A stretch of DNA of 64,000 nucleotides from Clostridiales bacterium (GTDB lineage Bacteria; Bacillota; Clostridia; Christensenellales; Pumilibacteraceae): the NCBI GenBank assembly GCA_003533505.1, contig DQGD01000007.1, positions 5,675 to 69,674 of the forward strand, in the 5' to 3' direction. Under the pieces are notes generated by a model. The model worked only from the letters and a program-made list of their open reading frames with translations. It searched no databases and was not told the origin of the DNA. The position numbers were made by a program, and so were the translations under genes. This document shows, one piece after another, positions 17,306 through 25,340 of the stretch. Numbering within the stretch: the first letter of the stretch is position 1; each line of letters begins with the position of its first letter.

Positions 17306-17842
17306 ATGCTAAGAAACGAAGGAACAAAAAGGAGAAACGGCGCAAGATCGGTTTTTGCGCTCATTATTCTTTTCGTAACTCTGCTTGCTTCGGCGAGCGG
17401 CGTTTCTTTTGCGAAAAACTTTTCCTCCTCAACCGGAGGCGGTAATGCGCAGGTTTCGACTCTGATTATAGATTTACGGGTGAGTTCTTCCGATAATCTG
17501 ACGATCGATTACGGACAAGGGATCACGACCGCCGAGTATAACTTTACCGTTACGAACACAAAAGACGGGAAAACGACGGAAACGTCGTTCAAATATGACG
17601 TGATCGTGACGTTGCCCGAAGCATTGCCGCAAGGCATTTCGATAACCGTGGACGGAACGAGCGGCACGGTTTCGTCGGACGGAAAAACGGTTACGTTTAC
17701 GGAAGTCGGGCGTTTTGCGGCGGGGAATTCGCAAACGCACAATCATAGTCTTGTTTTTTACGTGGTTGACGTAGGTCTATTGTTGCAGAATTACGTTTTT
17801 GCGAATACAAGCGTTTCGGTGCGTGCCGAGCAGGTTTGTTAA
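17306..17842 (+). CDS. Small SipW-dependent surface protein
   Basis: 178 residues with a basic N-terminus, hydrophobic helix (about 15-34) and a SipW-type junction (VSFAKNFSSSTGGGNAQVST). The mature ~140 residues are beta-rich (TAEYNFTVTNTKDGKT, then YDVIVTLPEALPQGISITVDG) and end NTSVSVRAEQVC. It resembles TasA/TapA-like cargo but is too divergent for a firm call. GGAG lies just before the ATG. The next gene starts 17 bases after its stop. Confidence 0.6.
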   Translation: MLRNEGTKRRNGARSVFALIILFVTLLASASGVSFAKNFSSSTGGGNAQVSTLIIDLRVSSSDNLTIDYGQGITTAEYNFTVTNTKDGKTTETSFKYDVIVTLPEALPQGISITVDGTSGTVSSDGKTVTFTEVGRFAAGNSQTHNHSLVFYVVDVGLLLQNYVFANTSVSVRAEQVC

Positions 17843-17859
17843 ACGAACGGAGAAAGTAT

Positions 17860-19776
17860 ATGAAAAACTTCACGAAAAAAATAAAACGTAAAAGTATACT
17901 CGTGTTACTCTCTCTGTTTACGGTGTTTTTTCTGCTTTCGGTAACTTTTACCATGAGCAAATACGTGATAGAAAAGCAAGCGGGAACTCTTACTTTAAAC
18001 ATAACGGGGGCGGCCACTCTTTTGCCCGGTTTGCAGTTCAGAAACACTTTGGGTGATTCCGTGACGGAAGTCGTGTTCGGACGAAAGGAAGCTTACGAGC
18101 AAGAAATCGTCGGAATCGAGCCGAAAAACGTTGGCGTGAAAAAAGAGGATAAAATAGAACTGTACGCCGACGGGACGAAAGCGTATATTCTCTCAAACCG
18201 AAAAATTTACGCTAATCCGAATTCTTTTCAGATGTTTTATAACCTTAAGAATCTTACTACCGTTTATTTTTCTAACTTCGATACCGGAATAGTCACGGAT
18301 ATGAGCTATATGTTTTTCGGCTGCGATAAGCTGACCGACATAAACGTTTCTTCGTGGAATACCGAAAGAGTAAAGACTATGCGTTATTTGTTTTACGGTT
18401 GTTCTTCTCTTACTTCGCTTGACCTTTCCCGTTGGAATACCGCAAAAGTAGAGAATCTTGACGGAGTGTTCTATGGATGCAAAGGTCTTACTTCGCTTGA
18501 CGTTTCGGAATGGAATACTTCCGCCGTTACGAATATCGGCGTCGCTTTCTACAACTGTTCTTCTCTTACTTCGCTTGACGTTTCGAAATGGGATACTTCC
18601 GCCGTTACGAATATGCACTATATATTCTTCGGTTGTTCTTCTCTTACTTCGCTTGACCTTTCCCGCTGGAATATAAAAGGCGTCAAGAAGCTGGAAGGTT
18701 TGTTCCACGAATGTAAATCTCTTGAGTCGCTTGACCTTTCCGGGTGGAACCCAGCAAACGCAATTACTATGTTCAAAATGTTCGACGGCTGCGAAAAGCT
18801 TGCTTCGCTTGACCTTTCCGGGTGGAATACAGCAAACGTTACCGATATGAACGATATGTTTCTTGATTGCAAAATGCTTACTTCGCTTGACCTTTCCGGC
18901 TGGAACACGGCAAACGTTACGAATATGAAGTTTATGTTTCGCGAGTGCGTCAGTCTTACGACGCTTGACCTTTCCGGTTGGAACCCTGCAAAAGCAGAAA
19001 ATCTTCACGGGGTGTTTTACAATTGTTCTTCACTTACTTCGCTTGACCTTTCGGAATGGAATACTTCCGCCGTTACGGATATCGGTCTTGCTTTTTTCAA
19101 CTGTTCTTCTCTTACTTCGCTTAACCTTGCCGGTTGGAAAATCGCAGGCATCACCAATCTGGAAAAAACGTTTTACTACTGTTCTTCCCTGACTTCGCTT
19201 GACTTATCCGGCTGGAACACCTCAAACGTTACTAATATGAACAGTACGTTCTACGGTTGCAAAAAGCTTACTTCGCTTGACCTGTCCGGCTGGAACACCG
19301 CAAACGTTACGAATATGCTTTGTATGTTTCGCGAGTGCGGCAGTCTTACTTCGCTTGACGTTTCCCGTTGGGACACCGCAAACGTTACGAATATGCAGTT
19401 GATGTTTCGCGATTGCGGCAAACTGACCGGGATAGACGTTTCCGAATGGAACACCTCAAGCGTCACGAATATGTATTGTATGTTTTACAACTGTTCCTCC
19501 CTTACTGCGCTTGACCTTTCCGGGTGGAATACCGCAAAAGTTACGAATATGAGTCATATGTTCCATAATTGCGGCGGACTTGTTTCTATATATGTGGGGA
19601 GCGGGTGGAATACGGATGAAGTTTCCTCTTCCGGCAACATGTTTACGCTATGCAAAAATCTTTCGGGAGGGGAAGGAACTGCTTACGATGACGCGTATAC
19701 GGATAAGGCTTACGCACGTATCGACGGCGGAACGGCTAATCCGGGTTATTTTACCGATATAGCGGATAAACCGTGA
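17860..19776 (+). CDS. DUF285/BspA-like repeat surface protein with SipW-type signal
   Basis: 638 residues from the ATG at 17860 (GGAGAAAG precedes it). A basic N-terminus and hydrophobic helix end in FTMSKYVIEKQAGTLTLNITG, matching the signal junction of the fibre proteins upstream, so SipW probably processes it too. After ~115 residues comes a solenoid of about 17 repeats of 26 residues (consensus MxxMFxxCxSLTSLDLSGWNTANVTN, PF03382/DUF285), covering most of the protein. The C-terminus reads GYFTDIADKP without an anchor. Such proteins are usually exposed adhesins. It is the last gene of the riboswitch-led cluster. Confidence 0.8.
   Translation: MKNFTKKIKRKSILVLLSLFTVFFLLSVTFTMSKYVIEKQAGTLTLNITGAATLLPGLQFRNTLGDSVTEVVFGRKEAYEQEIVGIEPKNVGVKKEDKIELYADGTKAYILSNRKIYANPNSFQMFYNLKNLTTVYFSNFDTGIVTDMSYMFFGCDKLTDINVSSWNTERVKTMRYLFYGCSSLTSLDLSRWNTAKVENLDGVFYGCKGLTSLDVSEWNTSAVTNIGVAFYNCSSLTSLDVSKWDTSAVTNMHYIFFGCSSLTSLDLSRWNIKGVKKLEGLFHECKSLESLDLSGWNPANAITMFKMFDGCEKLASLDLSGWNTANVTDMNDMFLDCKMLTSLDLSGWNTANVTNMKFMFRECVSLTTLDLSGWNPAKAENLHGVFYNCSSLTSLDLSEWNTSAVTDIGLAFFNCSSLTSLNLAGWKIAGITNLEKTFYYCSSLTSLDLSGWNTSNVTNMNSTFYGCKKLTSLDLSGWNTANVTNMLCMFRECGSLTSLDVSRWDTANVTNMQLMFRDCGKLTGIDVSEWNTSSVTNMYCMFYNCSSLTALDLSGWNTAKVTNMSHMFHNCGGLVSIYVGSGWNTDEVSSSGNMFTLCKNLSGGEGTAYDDAYTDKAYARIDGGTANPGYFTDIADKP
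18298..19640 (+). repeat. 78-bp coding repeats (about 17 units)
   Basis: The CTTACTTCGCTTGAC motif recurs every 78 bp (for example 18409 and 18487). Units 3-4 and 10-11 are especially alike (DGVF/HGVF then IGVAF/IGLAF), suggesting that blocks of about seven units were duplicated together. Confidence 0.8.
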
Positions 19777-19810
19777 AAGCAGATTCGATTATAATTGCAT
19801 AAAACCGATA

Positions 19811-19847
19811 TTCGGCGGGAGTTTATTGCGGACTTTCGCCGATTTTT
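19811..19847 (+). terminator. Weak hairpin terminator after the repeat protein
   Basis: TCGGCG with CGCCGA followed by TTTTT. It separates the fibre operon from the promoter at 19869. Confidence 0.45.
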
Positions 19848-19868
19848 CGCAAAAATAGCGTTTAAAAT

Positions 19869-19897
19869 TTGCAAAAGTTCGGAGCAGATGATATACT
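19869..19897 (+). promoter_or_regulatory. Promoter of the c-di-GMP/phosphorelay operon
   Basis: TTGCAA (19869-19874), 17-base spacer, TATACT (19892-19897). It lies about 40 bases before the GGDEF gene and gives that operon its own start, separate from the riboswitch-controlled transcript. Confidence 0.65.
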
Positions 19898-19939
19898 TAA
19901 AAGCAGAAGTCGAAAGACTTTTTATAAGGAGAATGTTTG

Positions 19940-21859
19940 GTGAAAGGGTCGAATTATAAAAAAATGACCGCAAAAGAGGCAGAGAAAGAGATAGCGTTTT
20001 ACGGCGATCACGACTATGTGTCGAGAATGATTACGGAGGACGATATCCGCACGATAAGAAAAGAGAGAACGGGGCGGTTCGGCTCGGAACGGCTCGGTTG
20101 CGTTTTTTTCGGGGAAGGCGGGTTTGTGTGTTCGCAGTGCGTTTCGTATATGGCGTTTTCTCAAAAATCGCAGGAAGCCAAGTTGGAATTTTCGGGCAAA
20201 AGCGCGTATTTCGTGTTAGCGACCTATATGGAAGTGGAAGGTAAGCCCTGCGTTCTCGAATCGGTTAAAAAATTCGACGGAAACCTTTTTATAGACTTCG
20301 GAGAAGGCAATTCGGTGCAAGACCTCGGCGAATACTACGAAAAGACTTATAAAGACGTGCTTACGGGTGCGTTTAACCGCCGCTTTTACGAAGAAAAACT
20401 TCGGCTTTATCCGCTTGACGGCGGGATCGCGATGATAGACGTAGACGATTTTAAGATTTATAACGACCTTTTCGGACACAACGTGGGCGACGCGGTTTTG
20501 TGCGCAGTCGCCGAAGCTCTTAAAGAACACGTTCGTAACAATGATTTTCTGATAAGGTACGGCGGGGACGAGTTTTTGCTCGTGCTTCGCCGCAGAGAAA
20601 AAGAAGAGTTCGTTGCGGAAATGAAAAAAATCGTGCAAAAAATGCGCGACGTCGCGGTGAAAGGTTTTGAAACGATAAAAATTTCCGTCAGCGTGGGCGC
20701 GGTGTGGGGTAAAGGCGAGCGCGCGGAAGAGATTGTCGGTCGGGCGGACGAATTTATGTACCGCGCGAAAAAAACCAAAGATTTACTCGTTGCCGAAGAC
20801 GACGAGGGCAAACTCTCCGCTTCGGCGGAAAAACAACTCGTTCTCATCGTGGACGATTCCGAAATAAACCGCGTTATTCTTAAAGAAATTCTTCGTGGAG
20901 AATACGAGATTATAGAAGCGGCTTCCGGCGAAGAGTGCGTGAACGCGCTTAAAAAATACGGTACAAAAGTTTCGGTCGTTCTTCTCGATATCATAATGCC
21001 GGGAATGAACGGATTCGACGTGCTGGAATATATGACCTACAATCAACTTTTAAGCGAAATTCCCGTGGTTGCCATTTCGGGCGACGAAACGGGCGAAACC
21101 GTGAGAAGGGCATACGAAGCAGGCGTTTCCGATTATATAAATCGTCCGTTCGACGCGAGAGTCGTTTACAGAAGGGTTAAAAACACCGTTAAAGTTTATT
21201 CCGAACAGAAGCGGCTTATTTCCTCCGTAACGCGCGAAATGCGGGAGAAAGAAGAGGCGACCAACGCGCTTATAAGCTTGTTCGGCGAACTGGTTGAATT
21301 CCGCAACGACTTCGGCGGCAATCACGTTAAAAACGTCGGTAAAATAACTGAACTGCTGTTAGAAAGGCTGGTTACAAAAACGCAGAAATACAATCTTTCC
21401 GAAAGGGATATATTTTTGATAAGCACGGCTTCCGCGTTGCACGACGTGGGTAAGTTTGCAGTGAAAGAAGAAATAGTGAATAAACCCGCAAAACTTACCG
21501 ACGCGGAGTTTGAAGAAATGAAAAAACACACGATTTACGGCGCGCAGGTCATATCGGGCGCGAAAAATTTCCGTAATCGTCGGCTTATGGAATACGCTTA
21601 CGAAATATGCCGCTGGCATCACGAAAGATACGACGGCAAAGGTTACCCGGACGGACTTTCGGGGGAAGAAATTCCTATATCCGCACAGGTGACGGGCGTC
21701 GGCGACGCTTACGACGCGCTCGTTTCCGAACGAGTTTACAAAAAAGCCGTTTCTCACGAACAGGCGATAGAAAAGATACTTCGCGGCGAGTGCGGCGCGT
21801 TCAATCCCGTTCTTCTCGAATGTCTTTCGGAAATAAGCGAGGACCTTAAAAAATTATAA
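19940..21859 (+). CDS. GGDEF-REC-HD-GYP bifunctional c-di-GMP enzyme
   Basis: About 639 residues; GTG at 19940 chosen because AAGGAG lies 8 bases upstream (TTG at 19937 is possible). An unrecognised N-domain (about 1-135) is followed by a GGDEF domain with intact RYGGDEF (206-212) and an RNND inhibitory site five residues before GGDEF. A response-regulator domain has phospho-acceptor Asp 350 (VVLLDIIMPGMNG). An HD-GYP phosphodiesterase domain carries HD at 501-502 (ALHDVGK) and GYP at about 568-570 (YDGKGYPDGL). Both synthesis and breakdown of c-di-GMP look possible, with the receiver as the switch. It is probably the output of the kinase and Hpt encoded downstream. Confidence 0.9.
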   Translation: MKGSNYKKMTAKEAEKEIAFYGDHDYVSRMITEDDIRTIRKERTGRFGSERLGCVFFGEGGFVCSQCVSYMAFSQKSQEAKLEFSGKSAYFVLATYMEVEGKPCVLESVKKFDGNLFIDFGEGNSVQDLGEYYEKTYKDVLTGAFNRRFYEEKLRLYPLDGGIAMIDVDDFKIYNDLFGHNVGDAVLCAVAEALKEHVRNNDFLIRYGGDEFLLVLRRREKEEFVAEMKKIVQKMRDVAVKGFETIKISVSVGAVWGKGERAEEIVGRADEFMYRAKKTKDLLVAEDDEGKLSASAEKQLVLIVDDSEINRVILKEILRGEYEIIEAASGEECVNALKKYGTKVSVVLLDIIMPGMNGFDVLEYMTYNQLLSEIPVVAISGDETGETVRRAYEAGVSDYINRPFDARVVYRRVKNTVKVYSEQKRLISSVTREMREKEEATNALISLFGELVEFRNDFGGNHVKNVGKITELLLERLVTKTQKYNLSERDIFLISTASALHDVGKFAVKEEIVNKPAKLTDAEFEEMKKHTIYGAQVISGAKNFRNRRLMEYAYEICRWHHERYDGKGYPDGLSGEEIPISAQVTGVGDAYDALVSERVYKKAVSHEQAIEKILRGECGAFNPVLLECLSEISEDLKKL

Positions 21860-21881
21860 AGGAGCTTACGATAAACCCGTT

Positions 21882-22706
21882 ATGAAAAGGAAAGGAATAA
21901 TAAAAACTCTTGCCGTGGTATTTGCCGCGATTTTTGCGACTCTTTTTGTTTTTTCGTTCGGCGCGTGCGGCGAGGAAAGCGGCGGCGAAGAAGCGGACGA
22001 GCGTTTGACGGTCAGAATCGGCAGCGACGATTATTCTCCGTTTTTTTATCGGAACGAAAGCGGCGATTTTGCGGGGATAGACGTAGAGCTTGCTACAGAG
22101 GCGTTTAAAAGGATAGGCAGAAGAGCGGTTTTTACCGAGATTGACTGGAGCGAAAAGAACCTTCGGCTGGAAAACGGAGAGATAGACTGTCTTTGGGGTT
22201 GCTTTTCTATGACGGGCAGAGAAGAACTTTATGCGTGGGCGGGACCGTATATGAAAAGTCGACAGGTCCTTGCGGTGCGTGCGGACAGCGACATAAATAC
22301 TTTCGCGGATTTGAAGGGGAAAAGCGTTGCGATGCAGTATACGTCCAAAGCGGACGAGCTTTTTTCTTCCGGCGAAGACGAAAGGATTCCCGAACTATCG
22401 CGGATATTGTGTTTTACCAACTTCGAGAATATTTTCGCCGCGCTTAAAAACGGTTTTGCGGACGCTATAGCGGGGCATGAAACCGCGCTTAAAGAAAGAA
22501 TGAAAAGCAATACCGGCAAGTATCGTATTCTCGAAGAAACGCTTTTGTCCGTGGAACTCGGCGTGGCGTTTAAAATCGGCGGCGGAGAAGAGCTTGCCGC
22601 GCTCATAAGCAAAGCCCTTGTGGTGATGAGAAACGACGGGTTTACCGCAAGCGTGCTTAAACGCTACGGAGTAAATCCCGATGACGTTATGACGGGGGAA
22701 GTATGA
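21882..22706 (+). CDS. Family 3 solute-binding lipoprotein (likely kinase co-sensor)
   Basis: 274 residues. Signal peptide with lipobox FGAC (Cys 29), then a family 3 periplasmic-binding-protein fold: LTVRIGSDDYSPFFYRNESG, DFAGIDVELATEAFKRIG, DCLWGCFSMTGRE, LKGKSVAMQYTSKA. This family normally binds amino acids or similar small polar ligands for ABC importers. Here no transporter genes follow. Its stop overlaps the start of a hybrid histidine kinase by four bases, so it more likely delivers a ligand signal to that kinase. Confidence 0.82.
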   Translation: MKRKGIIKTLAVVFAAIFATLFVFSFGACGEESGGEEADERLTVRIGSDDYSPFFYRNESGDFAGIDVELATEAFKRIGRRAVFTEIDWSEKNLRLENGEIDCLWGCFSMTGREELYAWAGPYMKSRQVLAVRADSDINTFADLKGKSVAMQYTSKADELFSSGEDERIPELSRILCFTNFENIFAALKNGFADAIAGHETALKERMKSNTGKYRILEETLLSVELGVAFKIGGGEELAALISKALVVMRNDGFTASVLKRYGVNPDDVMTGEV

Positions 22707-24838
22707 ACGAAACGAAAAGAACTTTTTCTCCGAACAAGGTGTGCCTTATAATAGCGATAATCGGCGCGATGATATGCGTGGGGATATTCGTGTTTGCGAC
22801 GATAGGCGATACCGGAACAGCCGAAAAAACCATGAAAGGTATTACGGAATACGTTAAAACGCAGATCATTCGGTACGACGAAATAGTTGCCGAAACCGCT
22901 ACCGACGACCTTGTAGCCGTTGCGGATAAAACGATAGAAATAAGAGAAGAAATCGTCGCGCGAACGGGAACGGAAGCCTATTTCAGAGAGGTTGTAGAAA
23001 AGAAAAGGCTTAACGGTATTATAACCTGGTCAAAAGAAGACAACGGCTACGGCGGCTATCTTCCGGAAAACGAAGGGTGGGAATCGTGGAAAAACGAAAT
23101 AAAGATTTTTGCCTCCACCGCCGAATGTGCCGAAAAGGTATATGCCGAACGCGTGTATGCGGGAGGCTATTACTACGACTACGCGATTGTGACAAGGACG
23201 GACGTTAATGGCGTTATTCTCGGATTTAAGCGCAGAGATATAAGCAGAGTTTCGAGTTCGCAGCTGTCCGTAAAAACATTGCTCGAAGGATTCGAATTTC
23301 AAAAAAAAGGTAAAGTGGTCGTTACCGACGGAACGAACGTTCTGGCTTCTAACGAGGAAGAATACGAAGGTCTGCTTGCGGAAAACTGCCCCGTGGTACA
23401 AAAAATGAGGCTTTCCGATTCCCGCGGCATGATAGAAAAAGCAGACGATTTTTACGGCGTGCGCGAAAAGTGCAAGGGATATTTTATATACGTTTTCATT
23501 CCCGAAAAAGAAGTGTTTGCAAGCAGGTCTTTGTTGTTTGCGTATTCGGTATTGTTATACGTTGCGGTTATCGTCGTTATGACTGCCGTGCGTTACAGAT
23601 TCGTAAGAATAAAAAAAGCCGAGCGCGAAAAAAGCGAAGCGGCGTATCGTGCGCAGCTGGATAAACTCGCGAGCGAAGCTATCCGCGCAAACGAGGCTAA
23701 AACGGACTTTTTAAGGAGAATGAGTCACGACGTGAGAACTCCGATAAACGGTATTCGCGGAATGATCAAGATAGGCGAATACTACGCGGACGACCCCGAA
23801 AAGCAGAAAGAATGCAGGGATAAGATATGGAAGGCTTCCGGCTATCTTATCGAACTCGTGAACGACGTTCTGGATATGACGAAGTTAGACTCGCAGGAAG
23901 TGCCGTGGAAAGACGAGGTTTTCTCGATAAAAGAGATTGTTTCCGACGTAAATTCTGTTACGAGTTTTCAGGCGAGCGAACGCGGCGTTAATCTTTTTAT
24001 AGAAGAAAAAGAAGTCGTTCACGACGAGTTGTACGGCGCGGCGGTGCTGTTAAAGCGGGTATGCGCCAACCTTATAGTGAACGCGATAAATTATAACAAG
24101 CCTAACGGCAGCGTGAATTTTACCTTGCGCGAAACGGCTTGCGACGGAACGAAAGCGTTTTTCGAGATAACGTGCGCGGATACCGGCATAGGAATGAGCG
24201 ATGAGTTTAAAAAGAGAATGTTCGAGCCGTTCGAGCAGGAAGTATCGGGAACGGGAAACCGCACGGGCGGAACGGGCTTGGGACTTGCCATAGTCAAGAG
24301 AGCGGTGGAAAAAATGGGCGGAACGATCGACGCGGAATCCCAAAAGGACGTAGGCACGACTTTTATCGTAAAAATACCGTTCTGCCTTGCAACGGGCGCG
24401 CCCGTTTTGTCCGAAGAAGAGAGCAAAGAACCGCTCGTCGGATATAACGTTCTCGTCGTAGAGGATAACGACCTTAATCTCGAAATCGCGGAATTTATGC
24501 TTAAAACCGCGGGCGCGAACGTCGTTACCGCCAAAAACGGAGAAGAAGGGGTAAAGTACTTCCTTTCAAAACCCCCCGGATTTTTCGACGCGGTGGTTAT
24601 GGACGTTATGATGCCCGTAAAAGACGGGCTGGAAGCCGCGCGGGAAATACGGCTTTCGGGACGGGCGGACGCCGCTTCCGTTCCTATTATCGCAATGACC
24701 GCAAACGCCTTTTACGACGACGAAGAACGAATAAAAGAAGCGGGTATGAGCGGATGCGTTACAAAGCCGTTAGACGCCAAAAAACTTGTTAAAACTATAG
24801 TTTCTTTTGTAAAAAACGACGAAGGAGGCGTTTGGTGA
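22703..24838 (+). CDS. Hybrid sensor histidine kinase
   Basis: 711 residues. Transmembrane helix at about 10-32, an outside sensory domain (about 33-270; Cache-like by size, not by clear motif), a second helix at about 275-295, then a coiled linker. HisKA has phospho-acceptor His 342 (MSHDVRTPINGIRGM). The HATPase domain shows NAINYN, DTGIGM and GGTGLGLAIVK motifs. A C-terminal receiver has Asp 634 (VVMDVMMPVKDG). Starts by a four-base overlap with the binding-protein gene. Phosphate would pass His 342 to Asp 634 to the Hpt protein encoded next. Confidence 0.93.
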   Translation: MNETKRTFSPNKVCLIIAIIGAMICVGIFVFATIGDTGTAEKTMKGITEYVKTQIIRYDEIVAETATDDLVAVADKTIEIREEIVARTGTEAYFREVVEKKRLNGIITWSKEDNGYGGYLPENEGWESWKNEIKIFASTAECAEKVYAERVYAGGYYYDYAIVTRTDVNGVILGFKRRDISRVSSSQLSVKTLLEGFEFQKKGKVVVTDGTNVLASNEEEYEGLLAENCPVVQKMRLSDSRGMIEKADDFYGVREKCKGYFIYVFIPEKEVFASRSLLFAYSVLLYVAVIVVMTAVRYRFVRIKKAEREKSEAAYRAQLDKLASEAIRANEAKTDFLRRMSHDVRTPINGIRGMIKIGEYYADDPEKQKECRDKIWKASGYLIELVNDVLDMTKLDSQEVPWKDEVFSIKEIVSDVNSVTSFQASERGVNLFIEEKEVVHDELYGAAVLLKRVCANLIVNAINYNKPNGSVNFTLRETACDGTKAFFEITCADTGIGMSDEFKKRMFEPFEQEVSGTGNRTGGTGLGLAIVKRAVEKMGGTIDAESQKDVGTTFIVKIPFCLATGAPVLSEEESKEPLVGYNVLVVEDNDLNLEIAEFMLKTAGANVVTAKNGEEGVKYFLSKPPGFFDAVVMDVMMPVKDGLEAAREIRLSGRADAASVPIIAMTANAFYDDEERIKEAGMSGCVTKPLDAKKLVKTIVSFVKNDEGGVW

Positions 24839-24844
24839 CGAAGT

Positions 24845-25198
24845 ATGAATACTCGTGATATATACGAAAGAACAGGCGAAGATTTCGAGTCTGTGAAAAT
24901 GCGGCTCGTGAGCGAAGACTTCGTCGGTCGGCTTGTGGAAAAATTCGCGGAGGACGGCACGTTTTTCGAACTTGCCGCCGCGGTAAAAAATCAGGACGCA
25001 TCAAGCGCGTTCCGAGCGGCTCACACGATAAAAGGCGTTGCGTCGAATCTCGGCTTTTCCGCGCTTGCCGCCGCCGCTTCGGAACTTACGGAAATTCTGC
25101 GCGGAGGAAGTTTTTCGGGCGCGGACGCGGCGTTTATAAAAGTCAAAGCGGAATACGACAAAGTTATCCGCGCGATAAACGCCGCAAAACAGAAGTAA
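24845..25198 (+). CDS. Hpt phosphotransfer protein
   Basis: 117-residue four-helix protein with the Hpt motif AAHTIKGVASNLG; phospho-acceptor His 60. It would shuttle phosphate from the hybrid kinase receiver to another receiver. The only other receiver visible nearby is in the GGDEF-REC-HD-GYP protein of the same operon. It begins six bases after the kinase stop and is followed by a strong terminator. Confidence 0.88.
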   Translation: MNTRDIYERTGEDFESVKMRLVSEDFVGRLVEKFAEDGTFFELAAAVKNQDASSAFRAAHTIKGVASNLGFSALAAAASELTEILRGGSFSGADAAFIKVKAEYDKVIRAINAAKQK

Positions 25199-25281
25199 AA
25201 CTAAATAGCTTTGATTAACGAAAAGTACAAAAGTCGGCACCTCGATCCTGCGTGATAAACGCGAAAAAGAGTATAACGAAA

Positions 25282-25326
25282 AACGCCTGCGGAAGCGTTG
25301 CGCTTTCGCAGGCGTTCGTTTTTTAT
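25282..25326 (+). terminator. Bidirectional terminator between convergent operons
   Basis: Sixteen-base stem AACGCCTGCGGAAGCG with CGCTTTCGCAGGCGTT (one wobble pair), three-base loop, then CGTTTTTT. An A run on the 5' side would serve the minus-strand gene ending at 25341. Confidence 0.9.
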
Positions 25327-25340
25327 AACGCCTGGGTGCG

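Noticed and set aside
18298..19640. Regular 78-bp periodicity as a CRISPR-like array
   Set aside because: Units are coding, vary throughout, and have no repeat-plus-unique-spacer structure; they match DUF285 protein repeats.
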